In this document: piece after piece, positions 26,282-35,087 of the stretch
Numbering within the stretch: the first letter of the stretch is position 1
Layout: every line of letters starts with the position of its first letter
Origin: DATCIH01 sp036507955
GTDB lineage: Bacteria; Bacillota; Clostridia; Clostridiales; Clostridiaceae
NCBI GenBank assembly: GCA_036507955.1
Contig: DATCIH010000002.1
Location: 1 to 51,456 of the forward strand
Length of the DNA: 51,456 nt
Direction of reading: 5' to 3'
Notes under the pieces: model-generated
The model's input: the letters and a program-made list of their open reading frames with translations, nothing else
Databases searched by the model: none
What the model was told of the DNA's origin: nothing
Made by a program: the position numbers and the translations under genes

Positions 26282-27202
26282 TTATTTAGATTGCTCCATT
26301 TGCCTTTGTACTTCTTCAGCAAAATTCTCTTCTTTCTTTTCTATTCCTTCACCTTTTTCAAATCTTACAAAGCTAGCAACTTTGATTTCAGCCCCAATTT
26401 CTTTTGACTTTTCATTAAGATATTTAGTAATTGTATAATCTGAATTACGAATCCAAACCTGTTCGAGAAGGCATGTTTCCTTTAAGTATTTTTGTATTCT
26501 ACCTTCAACCATTTTTTCAGCTATATTTTCAGGTTTCCCTTCATTCATTGCTTGAACCTTGTATATTTGTCTTTCTTTATCTAATTCTTCCACATCAACC
26601 TGAGTCCTGTCTAAAAATAATGGGTTTGCAGCAGCTACTTGCATTGCAAGATCCTTAGCAATTCCTGCTAACTCATCACTTTCTTTTTCACAATTTAAAG
26701 CTATAAGTACAGCTATTCTGCCGCCACCATGAATATAGCTTTCAACCACTCCCTTTGGAGCTGTAAATTTTTTAAATCTTCTAACGGACATATTTTCACC
26801 TAATTTTGCAATTAAAGCTGTAACCGCATCTTTAATTGTGCCATCAGTTTCATTATACTTTTCATTTGTAAAAGCTTCTATTTCTGTAGCATTTGTAGCC
26901 TCAGCTTTTTTAGCTACATTCTTAACTAAAGCTAAGAATCCTTCGTTTGCAGAAACAAAGTCTGTTTCACAGTTTACTTCCACTATAGCTCCACTTTTCT
27001 TATCCTCAGATAAATAAGTTTCAACTAAACCTTCAGACGCAACTCTACCAGATTTCTTTGCTGCAGCCGCCAAGCCTCTTTCCCTTAATACTTCTATAGC
27101 TTTTTCAACATCACCATCAGTTTCAGTTAGTGCCTTTTTACAATCCATCATTCCGGCACCGGTTCTTTCTCTTAATTCTTTAACTACTTGAGCCGTAATC
27201 AT
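26282..27202 (-). CDS. tsf: Translation elongation factor Ts
   Basis: Nucleotide exchange factor for EF-Tu. The N-terminal UBA-like domain contains LRERTGAGMMDCKKALTET, followed by EVLRERGLAAAAKKSGR. The core has IVEVNCETDFVSANEGF. The 306 residues are typical of Firmicutes. ATG 27202 has GGAGGTATATGT. It lies 79 bases after rpsB. Confidence 0.97.
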   Translation of the reverse strand: MITAQVVKELRERTGAGMMDCKKALTETDGDVEKAIEVLRERGLAAAAKKSGRVASEGLVETYLSEDKKSGAIVEVNCETDFVSANEGFLALVKNVAKKAEATNATEIEAFTNEKYNETDGTIKDAVTALIAKLGENMSVRRFKKFTAPKGVVESYIHGGGRIAVLIALNCEKESDELAGIAKDLAMQVAAANPLFLDRTQVDVEELDKERQIYKVQAMNEGKPENIAEKMVEGRIQKYLKETCLLEQVWIRNSDYTITKYLNEKSKEIGAEIKVASFVRFEKGEGIEKKEENFAEEVQRQMEQSK

Positions 27203-27281
27203 ACATATACCTCCAATAAATATCAGACTAAAAGGTAAATGAAAAATAAATCACTTACCCTAAATAATTATACTATTTAAT

Positions 27282-27983
27282 CTACTCAGCTAATTGTTCG
27301 CCTTGTCTTCCTTCAATTATTGCATCTGCCATTTTAGCTGTTATTAACTTTACAGCTCTTATAGCATCATCATTTCCAGGAATAACATAATCAACTTCAT
27401 CTGGGTCACAATTTGTATCAACTATTGCAACAACAGGTATTCCTAATATTTTTGCTTCAAGAATAGCATTCTTTTCTTTTCTTGGATCAACAATAAAAAT
27501 TGCACCAATATTGTGGCCATCCATATTCTTAATACCACCAAGGTTTCTTTCAAGTTTTTCCTTTTCAGCTCTTAAATTAGTAACTTCTTTTTTAGGAAGG
27601 ACATCAAAAGTACCATCCTCTTCCATCTTTTCTAAAGCTTCTAATTTCTGAATTCTTGTTTTAATCGTTTTGAAGTTTGTTAGCATTCCACCAAGCCATC
27701 TGCTATTAACAAAATACATACCTGATCTAATAGCTTCTTCTTTAATAGCTTCTTGAGCTTGTTTTTTTGTTCCAACAAAAAGAACATCTTTTCCTTCAAC
27801 AGATACACTTTTAATGAAATCATAAGCATCCTCAATCTTTTTTACAGTCTTTTGAAGATCAATGATATATATACCATTTCTTTCTGTAAAAATATAAGTT
27901 GCCATTTTAGGATTCCATCTTCTTGTTTGATGTCCAAAATGAACACCTGCTTCTAATAATTGTTTCATAGATATAACTGACAT
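27282..27983 (-). CDS. rpsB: Ribosomal protein S2
   Basis: Small-subunit protein needed for S1-dependent and general initiation. The 233 residues carry MSVISMKQLLEAGVHFGHQTRRWNPKM, the SRWLGGMLTNFKTI segment and GIPVVAIVDTNCDPD. ATG 27983 follows CAGGAGGTATTAAA. It is preceded by its own promoter and a structured leader, and is co-transcribed with tsf. Confidence 0.98.
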   Translation of the reverse strand: MSVISMKQLLEAGVHFGHQTRRWNPKMATYIFTERNGIYIIDLQKTVKKIEDAYDFIKSVSVEGKDVLFVGTKKQAQEAIKEEAIRSGMYFVNSRWLGGMLTNFKTIKTRIQKLEALEKMEEDGTFDVLPKKEVTNLRAEKEKLERNLGGIKNMDGHNIGAIFIVDPRKEKNAILEAKILGIPVVAIVDTNCDPDEVDYVIPGNDDAIRAVKLITAKMADAIIEGRQGEQLAE

Positions 27984-28009
27984 TTTAATACCTCCTGGTT
28001 TTTTACCTC

Positions 28010-28065
28010 CATCATCTTCATATCCATAAGAGTCCTTTAGGAACCCTCTTACAAATTGGATGATG
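28010..28065 (-). promoter_or_regulatory. Structured rpsB leader (possible S2 autoregulatory element)
   Basis: CATCATC (28059-28065 on the complement) pairs with GATGATG (28010-28016). Inside, TAAGAG pairs with CTCTTA, capped by TCC-TAAA-GGA. The structure begins soon after the predicted start of transcription and ends before the ribosome binding site. No T run follows. Ribosomal protein leaders of this kind are common in Firmicutes. Confidence 0.6.
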
Positions 28066-28085
28066 TGTGAATTTTACCCTTAAAC

Positions 28086-28114
28086 AGTATAGCATAAGGT
28101 TTTTAATAGTTCAA
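28086..28114 (-). promoter_or_regulatory. Sigma-A promoter of rpsB-tsf
   Basis: TTGAAC (28109-28114) and TATACT (28086-28091) with a 17-base spacer on the minus strand, downstream of the codY stop codon. Confidence 0.75.
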
Positions 28115-28120
28115 CAAAAA

Positions 28121-28897
28121 TTATCTCATCTTTTTAAGCTCATCAAATAATTTGTCATTTAATATTTTTATATGAGTTCCTTTCATACCTAAGGACCTTG
28201 ATTCTATTACCCCTGCACTTTCAAATTTACGAAGTGCGTTAACTATAACTGAACGAGTTATTCCAACTTTATCCGCGATCTTAGAAGCAACAAGTAATCC
28301 TTCATTTCCATCTAATTCTTTGAATATATGCTCAACAGCCTCAAGCTCTGAATAGGATAAAGTTCCTATAGCTAATTGAACAACAGCCTTTTTCCTAATA
28401 TCTTCTTCCACTAAAATATTTCTAGCTCTTAAAATTTCAAGACAAACAACTGTAGAACTATATTCTGCAATTATTAAATCATCATCATTAAACGGATTAT
28501 CAAACCTAGACAGGATAAGAGTTCCTAATCTTTCTCTATTTCCAATTATAGGAACTATCGTAGTAAGTTTATTTTCAATCTTGCAGGTTGTCTTTTCATC
28601 AAACACACAAAAATTTCCATTAACAATATTTGAAACAGTTTCATGTATATTCATAAGTTTACTATTATAAGTGTCTGTAAACCTCAATTCACTCATTATT
28701 TTAGAGCTAACAATATCACAGTTAAAGCCTACGAAAAGATTATAACCTAAAATCTTTCCTTTTCGGCTTAATAAATATATATTACAATCTAAAACCTCAC
28801 CTAATAATTTACATATATCATCAAAAACCACTGGATCAGTTCCTGACTTTTGTAAAATTTTATTGAGCATTCTAGTTTTAGTAAGCAAGGATGTCAT
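28121..28897 (-). CDS. codY: GTP- and branched-chain amino acid-sensing global repressor CodY
   Basis: Global regulator of nutrient adaptation in low-GC Gram-positives. The N-terminal GAF domain (about 1-155) senses isoleucine, leucine and valine. The C-terminal winged helix has ASKIADKVGITRSVIVNALRKFESAGVIESRSLGMKGTHIK. The 258 residues match the family. ATG 28897 follows GGGGGAGGAATATA. It is transcribed from its own promoter between topA and rpsB, as in many clostridia. I do not see a good CodY box in its promoter. Confidence 0.97.
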   Translation of the reverse strand: MTSLLTKTRMLNKILQKSGTDPVVFDDICKLLGEVLDCNIYLLSRKGKILGYNLFVGFNCDIVSSKIMSELRFTDTYNSKLMNIHETVSNIVNGNFCVFDEKTTCKIENKLTTIVPIIGNRERLGTLILSRFDNPFNDDDLIIAEYSSTVVCLEILRARNILVEEDIRKKAVVQLAIGTLSYSELEAVEHIFKELDGNEGLLVASKIADKVGITRSVIVNALRKFESAGVIESRSLGMKGTHIKILNDKLFDELKKMR

Positions 28898-28960
28898 TTA
28901 TATTCCTCCCCCATAAATAAGTATTCAAAATATTTAGAATAGTTTAAAATAACTTATATT

Positions 28961-28989
28961 ATGATATCACAGGAAATTGCATTTTTCAA
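28961..28989 (-). promoter_or_regulatory. Sigma-A promoter of codY
   Basis: TTGAAA (28984-28989) and TATCAT (28961-28966), 17 bases apart on the minus strand, roughly 60 bases before the start codon. Confidence 0.6.
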
Positions 28990-29026
28990 CATAAAAATAT
29001 ATATAATTTACTATTGTTTACTATTC

Positions 29027-31120
29027 CTATTTCTCCTCATCTTTGCTCTTGTAAATTTTAAATTTACATTCCTTGTTTGAACACTCTGAAAAATCCCCTT
29101 TAGTTTTGCTAAATCTTTTAACCATAAATGTACTACACTCAGGGCATTTCTCTTCTGTAGGTTCAAACCAACTAACAAAATCACAATTAGGATAACTGCT
29201 ACAACCATAAAATTTATTACCCTTCTTGCTTCTTTTTAAGAACACCTTATTACCACATTTAGGACAGGGGGCATTAATTTCTTCATTCATTTGCTTTGTA
29301 TTTTTGCAATCAGGATAACCAGGACAGGCTAAGAAATCTCCAAACCTTCCGTGTTTTATTACCATATTCTTGCCGCATTTATCACAAAGGACATCTGATA
29401 CTTTATCTTCAATAGTTATCTTAGCAATCTCTTTTTCCGCAAAATCTAATTCAATTTTAAAAGGTTTGAAAAAGTCATCTATTACTTTATTCCAGCCTTC
29501 TTTTCCTGCTTCTATATCATCTAACCTATTTTCCATTGATGCAGTGAATTCTATATCCACAATATCTTTGAAATAATCACATACAATATTATTTATTATT
29601 TCACCAAGTTCTGTGGGATTCAAGAATTTCTTTTCTCTTTCCACATACTTTCTATCTATGATTGTAGATATTGTTGGTGAATAGGTACTTGGTCTCCCTA
29701 TTCCATTTTCTTCTAGTGTCTTAACTAGTAATGCTTCTGTAAATCTTGAAGGAGGTTGAGTGAAATGTTGTTTACCTATAACGCCGCTAGAAGTTAACTC
29801 TTCTAAAGCTTTAACCTCAGGAAAATGTATGTTTTCTTCTTCCCCTTCTAAATTATAATCATATACTTTCATAAACCCATCGAATTTTACAGAAGAACCA
29901 TTAGCCTTTAAAGAATAATCTCCATTAATTACTTCTACGGATTTTGTATTCAGTATACATGAGGCCATCTGACTAGCCATATACCTATTCCATATAAGAG
30001 AGTAAAGTTTATATTGTTCATCCTTTAAACTCGTCTTTATTGAAGCTGGACTTAACTCTATATAGGTTGGTCTTATAGCTTCATGAGCATCTTGAATGTT
30101 TTTCTTACTTTTAAATATCCTTGTAGTCTCCGGAATATACTCAGATCCGAAAGTATCGCTTATATATTTCTTCGTTATATCCTGTGCTTCTGACGAAATT
30201 CTAACTGAGTCTGTTCTCATATAGGTTATTAAGCCTATGCTGCCGTGGCCAGTTATATCTATTCCTTCATATAGCTGCTGAGCTATAGACATAGTTCTCT
30301 TTGTAGAATAGTTTATTTTTTTATTTGCATCCTGTTGCAAGGTACTTGTAGTAAAAGGAGGAAGGGGATTCTTTGTTTTTACAGAAGCCTTCACTTGATT
30401 GACTACAAATTTTCCTGCCTTTAATTTATTTATTATTTTATCATTATCTTCACAAGACGCAATTTCAACTTTTTTACCCTTGTAAGAACTTAACTTTACA
30501 ATAAAAGGCTTAATAGTATTGCTTTTCAGAAGAGAAGCCTCTATACTCCAATATTCTTTTTCTACAAAGGCATTTATTTCATGTTCTCTGTCACAAATGA
30601 TCTTAAGCGCTACTGATTGGACTCGACCAGCACTAAGCCCCCACTTAACCTTTTTCCATAGAATTGGGCTAATTTCATAGCCTACCAGCCTATCTAGTAT
30701 TCTCCTAGCTTGCTGTGCATCAACGGTACCACTATTAATTTTCCTTGGGTTTTTAATAGCAGTTTTTACCGCATTTTTTGTGATTTCATTGAATTCAATT
30801 CTGCATAGATCATCTTCATTTAAATTTAATACTTTAGCCAAATGCCAAGAGATTGCTTCCCCTTCTCTATCAGGGTCAGTAGCCAAATAAACTTTATCAC
30901 ATTTTTTAGCTGCCTTTCGTAACTTATCAAGCAAATCTCCCTTACCTCTTATGGTTATATATTTAGGCTGATAATTATTTTCTATATCAACCCCAAGTTG
31001 ACTCTTAGGTAAATCTCTTACATGACCCATAGATGCTTCTACTTTGTAGGTAGGACCAAGATAACTTTTAATAGTCTTAGCCTTTGCTGGTGATTCTACA
31101 ATCACAAGTTTATCACCCAT
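29027..31120 (-). CDS. topA: DNA topoisomerase I (type IA)
   Basis: Relaxes negative supercoils. The Toprim domain is at the N-terminus (KLVIVESPAKAKTIKSYLG, ATDPDREGEAISWH). The active-site tyrosine is in GLITYMRTDSVRIS near residue 300. Three C4 zinc ribbons follow at the C-terminus, beginning CDKCGKNM, CPKCGNKV and CPECSTFM, each closed by a second cysteine pair. About 697 residues. There are two adjacent ATGs; the second (31120) has the better spacing to GGAGGGGA, and 31123 is the alternative. It follows dprA, a conserved pair. Confidence 0.97.
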   Translation of the reverse strand: MGDKLVIVESPAKAKTIKSYLGPTYKVEASMGHVRDLPKSQLGVDIENNYQPKYITIRGKGDLLDKLRKAAKKCDKVYLATDPDREGEAISWHLAKVLNLNEDDLCRIEFNEITKNAVKTAIKNPRKINSGTVDAQQARRILDRLVGYEISPILWKKVKWGLSAGRVQSVALKIICDREHEINAFVEKEYWSIEASLLKSNTIKPFIVKLSSYKGKKVEIASCEDNDKIINKLKAGKFVVNQVKASVKTKNPLPPFTTSTLQQDANKKINYSTKRTMSIAQQLYEGIDITGHGSIGLITYMRTDSVRISSEAQDITKKYISDTFGSEYIPETTRIFKSKKNIQDAHEAIRPTYIELSPASIKTSLKDEQYKLYSLIWNRYMASQMASCILNTKSVEVINGDYSLKANGSSVKFDGFMKVYDYNLEGEEENIHFPEVKALEELTSSGVIGKQHFTQPPSRFTEALLVKTLEENGIGRPSTYSPTISTIIDRKYVEREKKFLNPTELGEIINNIVCDYFKDIVDIEFTASMENRLDDIEAGKEGWNKVIDDFFKPFKIELDFAEKEIAKITIEDKVSDVLCDKCGKNMVIKHGRFGDFLACPGYPDCKNTKQMNEEINAPCPKCGNKVFLKRSKKGNKFYGCSSYPNCDFVSWFEPTEEKCPECSTFMVKRFSKTKGDFSECSNKECKFKIYKSKDEEK

Positions 31121-31152
31121 CATATCCCCTCCAATTTATATTAATTAATAAA

Positions 31153-32190
31153 TTAACTTTTTACATAATAATTTCCGGACAAGCAAATTACTTCTTTTTT
31201 AAGTTGCAATTCAAATAATACCCCATATAAATGTTTAATGTCAATATTAGTTATTCTTTTTAATTCATCAATATGTATTGGATTATAGGATATTAGTGAT
31301 ATTAAGTTATTTTCTTTTTCATCAAGCAATACAGTTTCCTTATTTTTACTAGGTATATTTGATCCTAATTTAAATAGTAAATCATCTATATCTGTAATAA
31401 CTCCTGCACCATCTCTTATAAGCCTATTTGTTCCAAGACTTTCCTTATTTAATATAGAACCAGGCACCACATAAACCTCCTTATTTTGTTTTAGTGCAGA
31501 ATCCACAGTGTTCAAGGTACCACTTTTTTCTCCTGCTTCTGTTACAACAATAAGACTACTAAGTCCACTAATTATCCTATTTCTTTGTGGGAAATTGTAA
31601 GCGAGTGGCATAGTACCTGGGAGGAATTCAGATAGAATCAAACCTCTCTGTCCGATTAAATCATAGAGCCTCCAATTTTCCTTTGGGTATATTATATCTA
31701 TTCCACAGCCTAGTACTGCACAAGTATACCCATTTGAATCACAAGCAGTTTCATGTGCTATAGTATCAATACCTCTGGCAAGCCCGCTTATTATATTAAT
31801 ATTTTGTTTAACTAATTCTTTAGCTATGAGTCTTGTTACACTTTTGCCATAGATGGTAGAATTCCTAGCTCCAATTATTGCTACATTCTTATATAAATTT
31901 ATTTTTGAAATATCACCCTTATAATATAAGAAACTTGGAGAATCTTCAAACTCTAGTAAGCTAGTAGGATAATTTTTATCCCCATAGATACATAAATTTG
32001 TTTTGCTTTTAAGGTAATTTTCTAATAGTTTGTTATAATCAATTTTTGTAGGCTCCATAGGGCCTTCAATAAATTTTATATCTTTCAAGTAATTTCTTAT
32101 AGTATTTGTATCTTTGTGCGTATCAAGTAGCATTAACTTCTTTCTATTGGATAGTTTAAGAAAAGCAAACCATAGGTCATCTTCAAACAT
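31153..32190 (-). CDS. dprA: DNA-processing protein DprA
   Basis: Loads RecA on incoming single-stranded DNA during transformation, and is conserved even in non-competent species. The Rossmann-like core has VAIIGARNSTIYGKS, then INIISGLARGIDTIAHETA, CAVLGCGIDIIYP and NRIISGLSSLIVVTEAGEKSGTLNT. A short winged-helix-like C-terminus (about 280-345) follows. Length 345 is complete. ATG 32190 follows ATAAGGAGTTATATA. The usual comM gene upstream is missing here, and ddl takes its place. Confidence 0.95.
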   Translation of the reverse strand: MFEDDLWFAFLKLSNRKKLMLLDTHKDTNTIRNYLKDIKFIEGPMEPTKIDYNKLLENYLKSKTNLCIYGDKNYPTSLLEFEDSPSFLYYKGDISKINLYKNVAIIGARNSTIYGKSVTRLIAKELVKQNINIISGLARGIDTIAHETACDSNGYTCAVLGCGIDIIYPKENWRLYDLIGQRGLILSEFLPGTMPLAYNFPQRNRIISGLSSLIVVTEAGEKSGTLNTVDSALKQNKEVYVVPGSILNKESLGTNRLIRDGAGVITDIDDLLFKLGSNIPSKNKETVLLDEKENNLISLISYNPIHIDELKRITNIDIKHLYGVLFELQLKKEVICLSGNYYVKS

Positions 32191-32264
32191 TATATAACTC
32201 CTTATATCAATATAATAAATAATTTTGTCTATAAGGGCATATTTTATACATACATTTTATATAA

Positions 32265-32305
32265 AGATAAGGTACAAGTAATTTTATTTTACTTGTACCT
32301 TATCT
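32265..32305. terminator. Long hairpin between ddl and dprA, likely terminator
   Basis: A perfect 16-17 base-pair stem built from AGATAAGGTACAAGT and its complement. On the minus strand it ends in CTTTATAT, so the T run is weak. A second, smaller hairpin (TTGTGC/GCACAA, about 32304-32326) sits directly between it and the ddl stop codon. Confidence 0.65.
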
Positions 32306-32327
32306 TGTGCGCCTACATAGGCACAAC

Positions 32328-33497
32328 CTATTTTTTTAATCCTTTTAATCCTTGAGCATTTAAAGACAATAAGTTTGTGTCATAGGAAAAGGTAAGTTCT
32401 TTTTTTTCTCTGCTTTTCTTTAAGGCTAAGTGAATTAAATTATCCAGTAGGGTTACATATTTCATTGCACTTGCTTCCCATAAATAAAAAGCTAAAGAAC
32501 CAGGTATTGAATTTATTTCATTAACATAAATTTTATTCGAATCATTATCTATTAGAAAATCTATTCTTATTACTCCAGAGCATCCTAGACTCTTAAAGGT
32601 TTCCTTTGATAAATCTTGTATTTTTGAAGAAACTTCCTCTGATATATCTGCAGGAATCCTTCTTTTGGCTCCACCCATACCCTTAGAACCACTGTTAATA
32701 TATTTATCCTGATAGGTTAAAATATCATCGCTAGTTATTGGTTCCTCACATACTGAGGCATAGCTATCATCATAATCACCAAGAACAGAACAATTAATTT
32801 CCTTTAGATTCTTGATCATTTTTTCTACTAATATACGAAAAGAGAACTTTCTTGCTATGTCAACGGAGTCTATTAATTCTTCCTTATTATTAACTTTGGT
32901 AATACCAACGCTAGAGCCTATGTTTGAAGGTTTAACAATCATTGGATAACCTAAACTTTTTTCTAATTTTAATATAATATCGTCGCTATCTTTAGCCCAT
33001 TCGCTTGAATAAAACCATGAAAATTCTACAACAGGAATTTTTGCCTCTTTTAATATACCTTTAGTAAATATTTTTTCCATGCCTACTGCAGAAGAAAGTA
33101 TATCACAACCAACGTAAGGCAAATTAAGGGTCTCAAAATATCCTTGAAGAGAACCATCTTCCCCATTAGTTCCATGAATAATCGGGAAAGCAATATCTAT
33201 GGTATCAATTATATTATTAGTAAATTTCCCTAGTTTCGAATTAATTACAACAACCTTCCCTTCTATATTGCCAAGTGTAACCTTTTTACATTTAGAAAGA
33301 AGGAGAGTTATATCCTTATAATTTTCTATCTGAAGTAACTCAGGGTTATTATAAAATTGACCATCCTTAGCTATATAAATTGGTACTACCTTATATTTTG
33401 TCTTATCTAGTTGTTCAATTGCCTGGAGCGCCGATATTACAGATACCTCATGCTCTACAGACCTACCACCAAAAAAAACTCCTACATTAATAAACAT
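32328..33497 (-). CDS. D-alanine--D-alanine ligase family protein, divergent
   Basis: An ATP-grasp ligase of 389 residues, like those that make D-Ala-D-Ala for peptidoglycan. Recognisable parts are GVFFGGRSVEHEVSVIS at the N-terminus, the HGTNGEDGSLQGYFE segment, the ATP-binding MIVKPSNIGSSVGI, and RIDFLIDND with VNEINSIPG near the C-terminus. The omega loop keeps the tyrosine (TYQDKY, residue 266) linked to D-Ala rather than D-lactate. However, it carries a glycine-rich extension (about 268-279). The position equivalent to E. coli DdlB Ser281 appears to be Tyr338. The gene is nine bases downstream of the MurF-like gene. Function as an ordinary Ddl is possible, but a second ddl elsewhere would suggest a different product. 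Confidence 0.85.
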   Translation of the reverse strand: MFINVGVFFGGRSVEHEVSVISALQAIEQLDKTKYKVVPIYIAKDGQFYNNPELLQIENYKDITLLLSKCKKVTLGNIEGKVVVINSKLGKFTNNIIDTIDIAFPIIHGTNGEDGSLQGYFETLNLPYVGCDILSSAVGMEKIFTKGILKEAKIPVVEFSWFYSSEWAKDSDDIILKLEKSLGYPMIVKPSNIGSSVGITKVNNKEELIDSVDIARKFSFRILVEKMIKNLKEINCSVLGDYDDSYASVCEEPITSDDILTYQDKYINSGSKGMGGAKRRIPADISEEVSSKIQDLSKETFKSLGCSGVIRIDFLIDNDSNKIYVNEINSIPGSLAFYLWEASAMKYVTLLDNLIHLALKKSREKKELTFSYDTNLLSLNAQGLKGLKK

Positions 33498-33506
33498 TAA
33501 AACACC

Positions 33507-35087
33507 TCATTCATTATAATCATCAGTCAAATCATTTTCGAGTAGAATCACACTATCCTTATCCCCAATTGACAAAGCCTTTTTAAATGCTTCCTGAAGG
33601 TTTGCTGCAACATATATTAAATCTTCACTAAAGGATGCTTCTTTTAGGCCTTCGAGTATTGGCAATGTTTGTTTTTTGCCTACTAAAATTACGTAGTCAC
33701 AGGAACCAGCAGCTTCCACACCAAATTGCTTGTTTAATTCATATTCCTTTTCTCCCAGTTCTATCATTCCAGGGGTTAGTAATATCCTTTTAGAAGCCTT
33801 CATATATTTTAACACTTCTAGAGCCATTTTAGAACCTACAGGATTAGAATTATAAGCATCATCAATAATAGTTAACCCAATAGAATTTTTCTTTAGTTGT
33901 AATCTATGGGGTATTGGCTCTAAATCTTTTATAGATAAAACCATGGCTTCAAGGCTTACCCCCAGTTCAACCCCTGCACAAACTCCGGCAAGAATATTAT
34001 ATATATTATGCTCACCTAATAATTTTGTAGTAAAATTAGTTGAAATTTCTTTATATATAATATCAAAGGAAGTTCCTTTTGTTGATAATACAATATTATT
34101 TGCAAGGAAATCTAAGTTATCTGAATATATGCCATAAGATATATATTTTACTCCATTTTTACGTGGAAGTTTCTTTATATATTCATTATCCATATTAATT
34201 ATACCAATACCACTATCAGGTAGTGACATCAATAGCTCATTTTTAGTACTCATTATATTTTCCATTGTTTTAAAATTTTCTAGATGCATTTCGCCAATGG
34301 AAGTTAGTATACCAATAGAGGGCCTTACAAGATCACATATTTCTTTTATATCACCTTTTTGTTTAGCACCCATTTCACAAATAAACATGTTGTTTGTGGG
34401 TTTTAAATATTGCCGGATAGTTCTAATAACACCTAAGGTAGTATTATAATTGCCAGGAGTCATAAGAACATCATATTTCTTTATAAGTATTTTACTTAAT
34501 ATATATTTAGTGCTGGTTTTACCGAAGCTACCAGTTATACCAATAACTTTCAAAAAAGGCATAGAACTTATTATTTTTCTAGCATCCCTATGATAATAAT
34601 CTGTTATAAAATATTCTAATGGTTTATTAATTAGATTAGCTATTAAGACAAGAGTATAGGGATTTATCAATATTAAAAATAAAATCATAATAAATAAAAT
34701 AAAATTAGTAGCAATAATTAATAAGTAGAAAATAGTAAAAATTAAAAAAATCAAAAAAGCTATAGTGAACAAAAGCCTTTTTATTCTTTGAGTATATACA
34801 AGCTTTTGTTTGATTTCATTGTTTTTATTTAAAAATATTGTCAACAATATAATCAGAATAAATAATATAAGGGACAACTTATTACTTATAAAAATTAAAG
34901 CAACAAAAGGTATAATAAATAAAAGATCTTTTAAACTGAAAACCTTTATTAAATTTCTTTTTAACCAATGTAGATATCGGGTATTCCTATTTGAATTTAA
35001 TTGAAGCATATATATTTGTTTTTTAAGTCGAACACTTAGAGATAACAAATAAATCGCTAAGAATATTATAAGTAAATAATTAAACAC
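33507..35087 (-). CDS. Membrane-anchored MurF-like ligase
   Basis: This 526-residue protein has a Mur ligase core from about residue 180: P-loop VIGITGSFGKTSTK (183-192), TPGNYNTTLGVIRTI, CEMGAKQKGDI, the MurF-type DDAYNSNPVGSKMALEVL segment and LTPGMIELGEKEYELN. MurF normally adds the D-Ala-D-Ala dipeptide to the UDP-MurNAc-tripeptide. Instead of the usual soluble N-terminal substrate domain, the first about 160 residues form around five membrane helices, with the catalytic part presumably inside the cell. It overlaps the hydrolase gene by eight bases and is followed by ddl. A similar membrane-anchored form is known to me only as an uncharacterised clostridial family. Confidence 0.8.
   Translation of the reverse strand: MFNYLLIIFLAIYLLSLSVRLKKQIYMLQLNSNRNTRYLHWLKRNLIKVFSLKDLLFIIPFVALIFISNKLSLILFILIILLTIFLNKNNEIKQKLVYTQRIKRLLFTIAFLIFLIFTIFYLLIIATNFILFIMILFLILINPYTLVLIANLINKPLEYFITDYYHRDARKIISSMPFLKVIGITGSFGKTSTKYILSKILIKKYDVLMTPGNYNTTLGVIRTIRQYLKPTNNMFICEMGAKQKGDIKEICDLVRPSIGILTSIGEMHLENFKTMENIMSTKNELLMSLPDSGIGIINMDNEYIKKLPRKNGVKYISYGIYSDNLDFLANNIVLSTKGTSFDIIYKEISTNFTTKLLGEHNIYNILAGVCAGVELGVSLEAMVLSIKDLEPIPHRLQLKKNSIGLTIIDDAYNSNPVGSKMALEVLKYMKASKRILLTPGMIELGEKEYELNKQFGVEAAGSCDYVILVGKKQTLPILEGLKEASFSEDLIYVAANLQEAFKKALSIGDKDSVILLENDLTDDYNE

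Noticed and set aside
28898..29026. CodY operator in the codY promoter
   Set aside because: The nearest sequence differs from the AATTTTCWGAAAATT consensus at too many positions.
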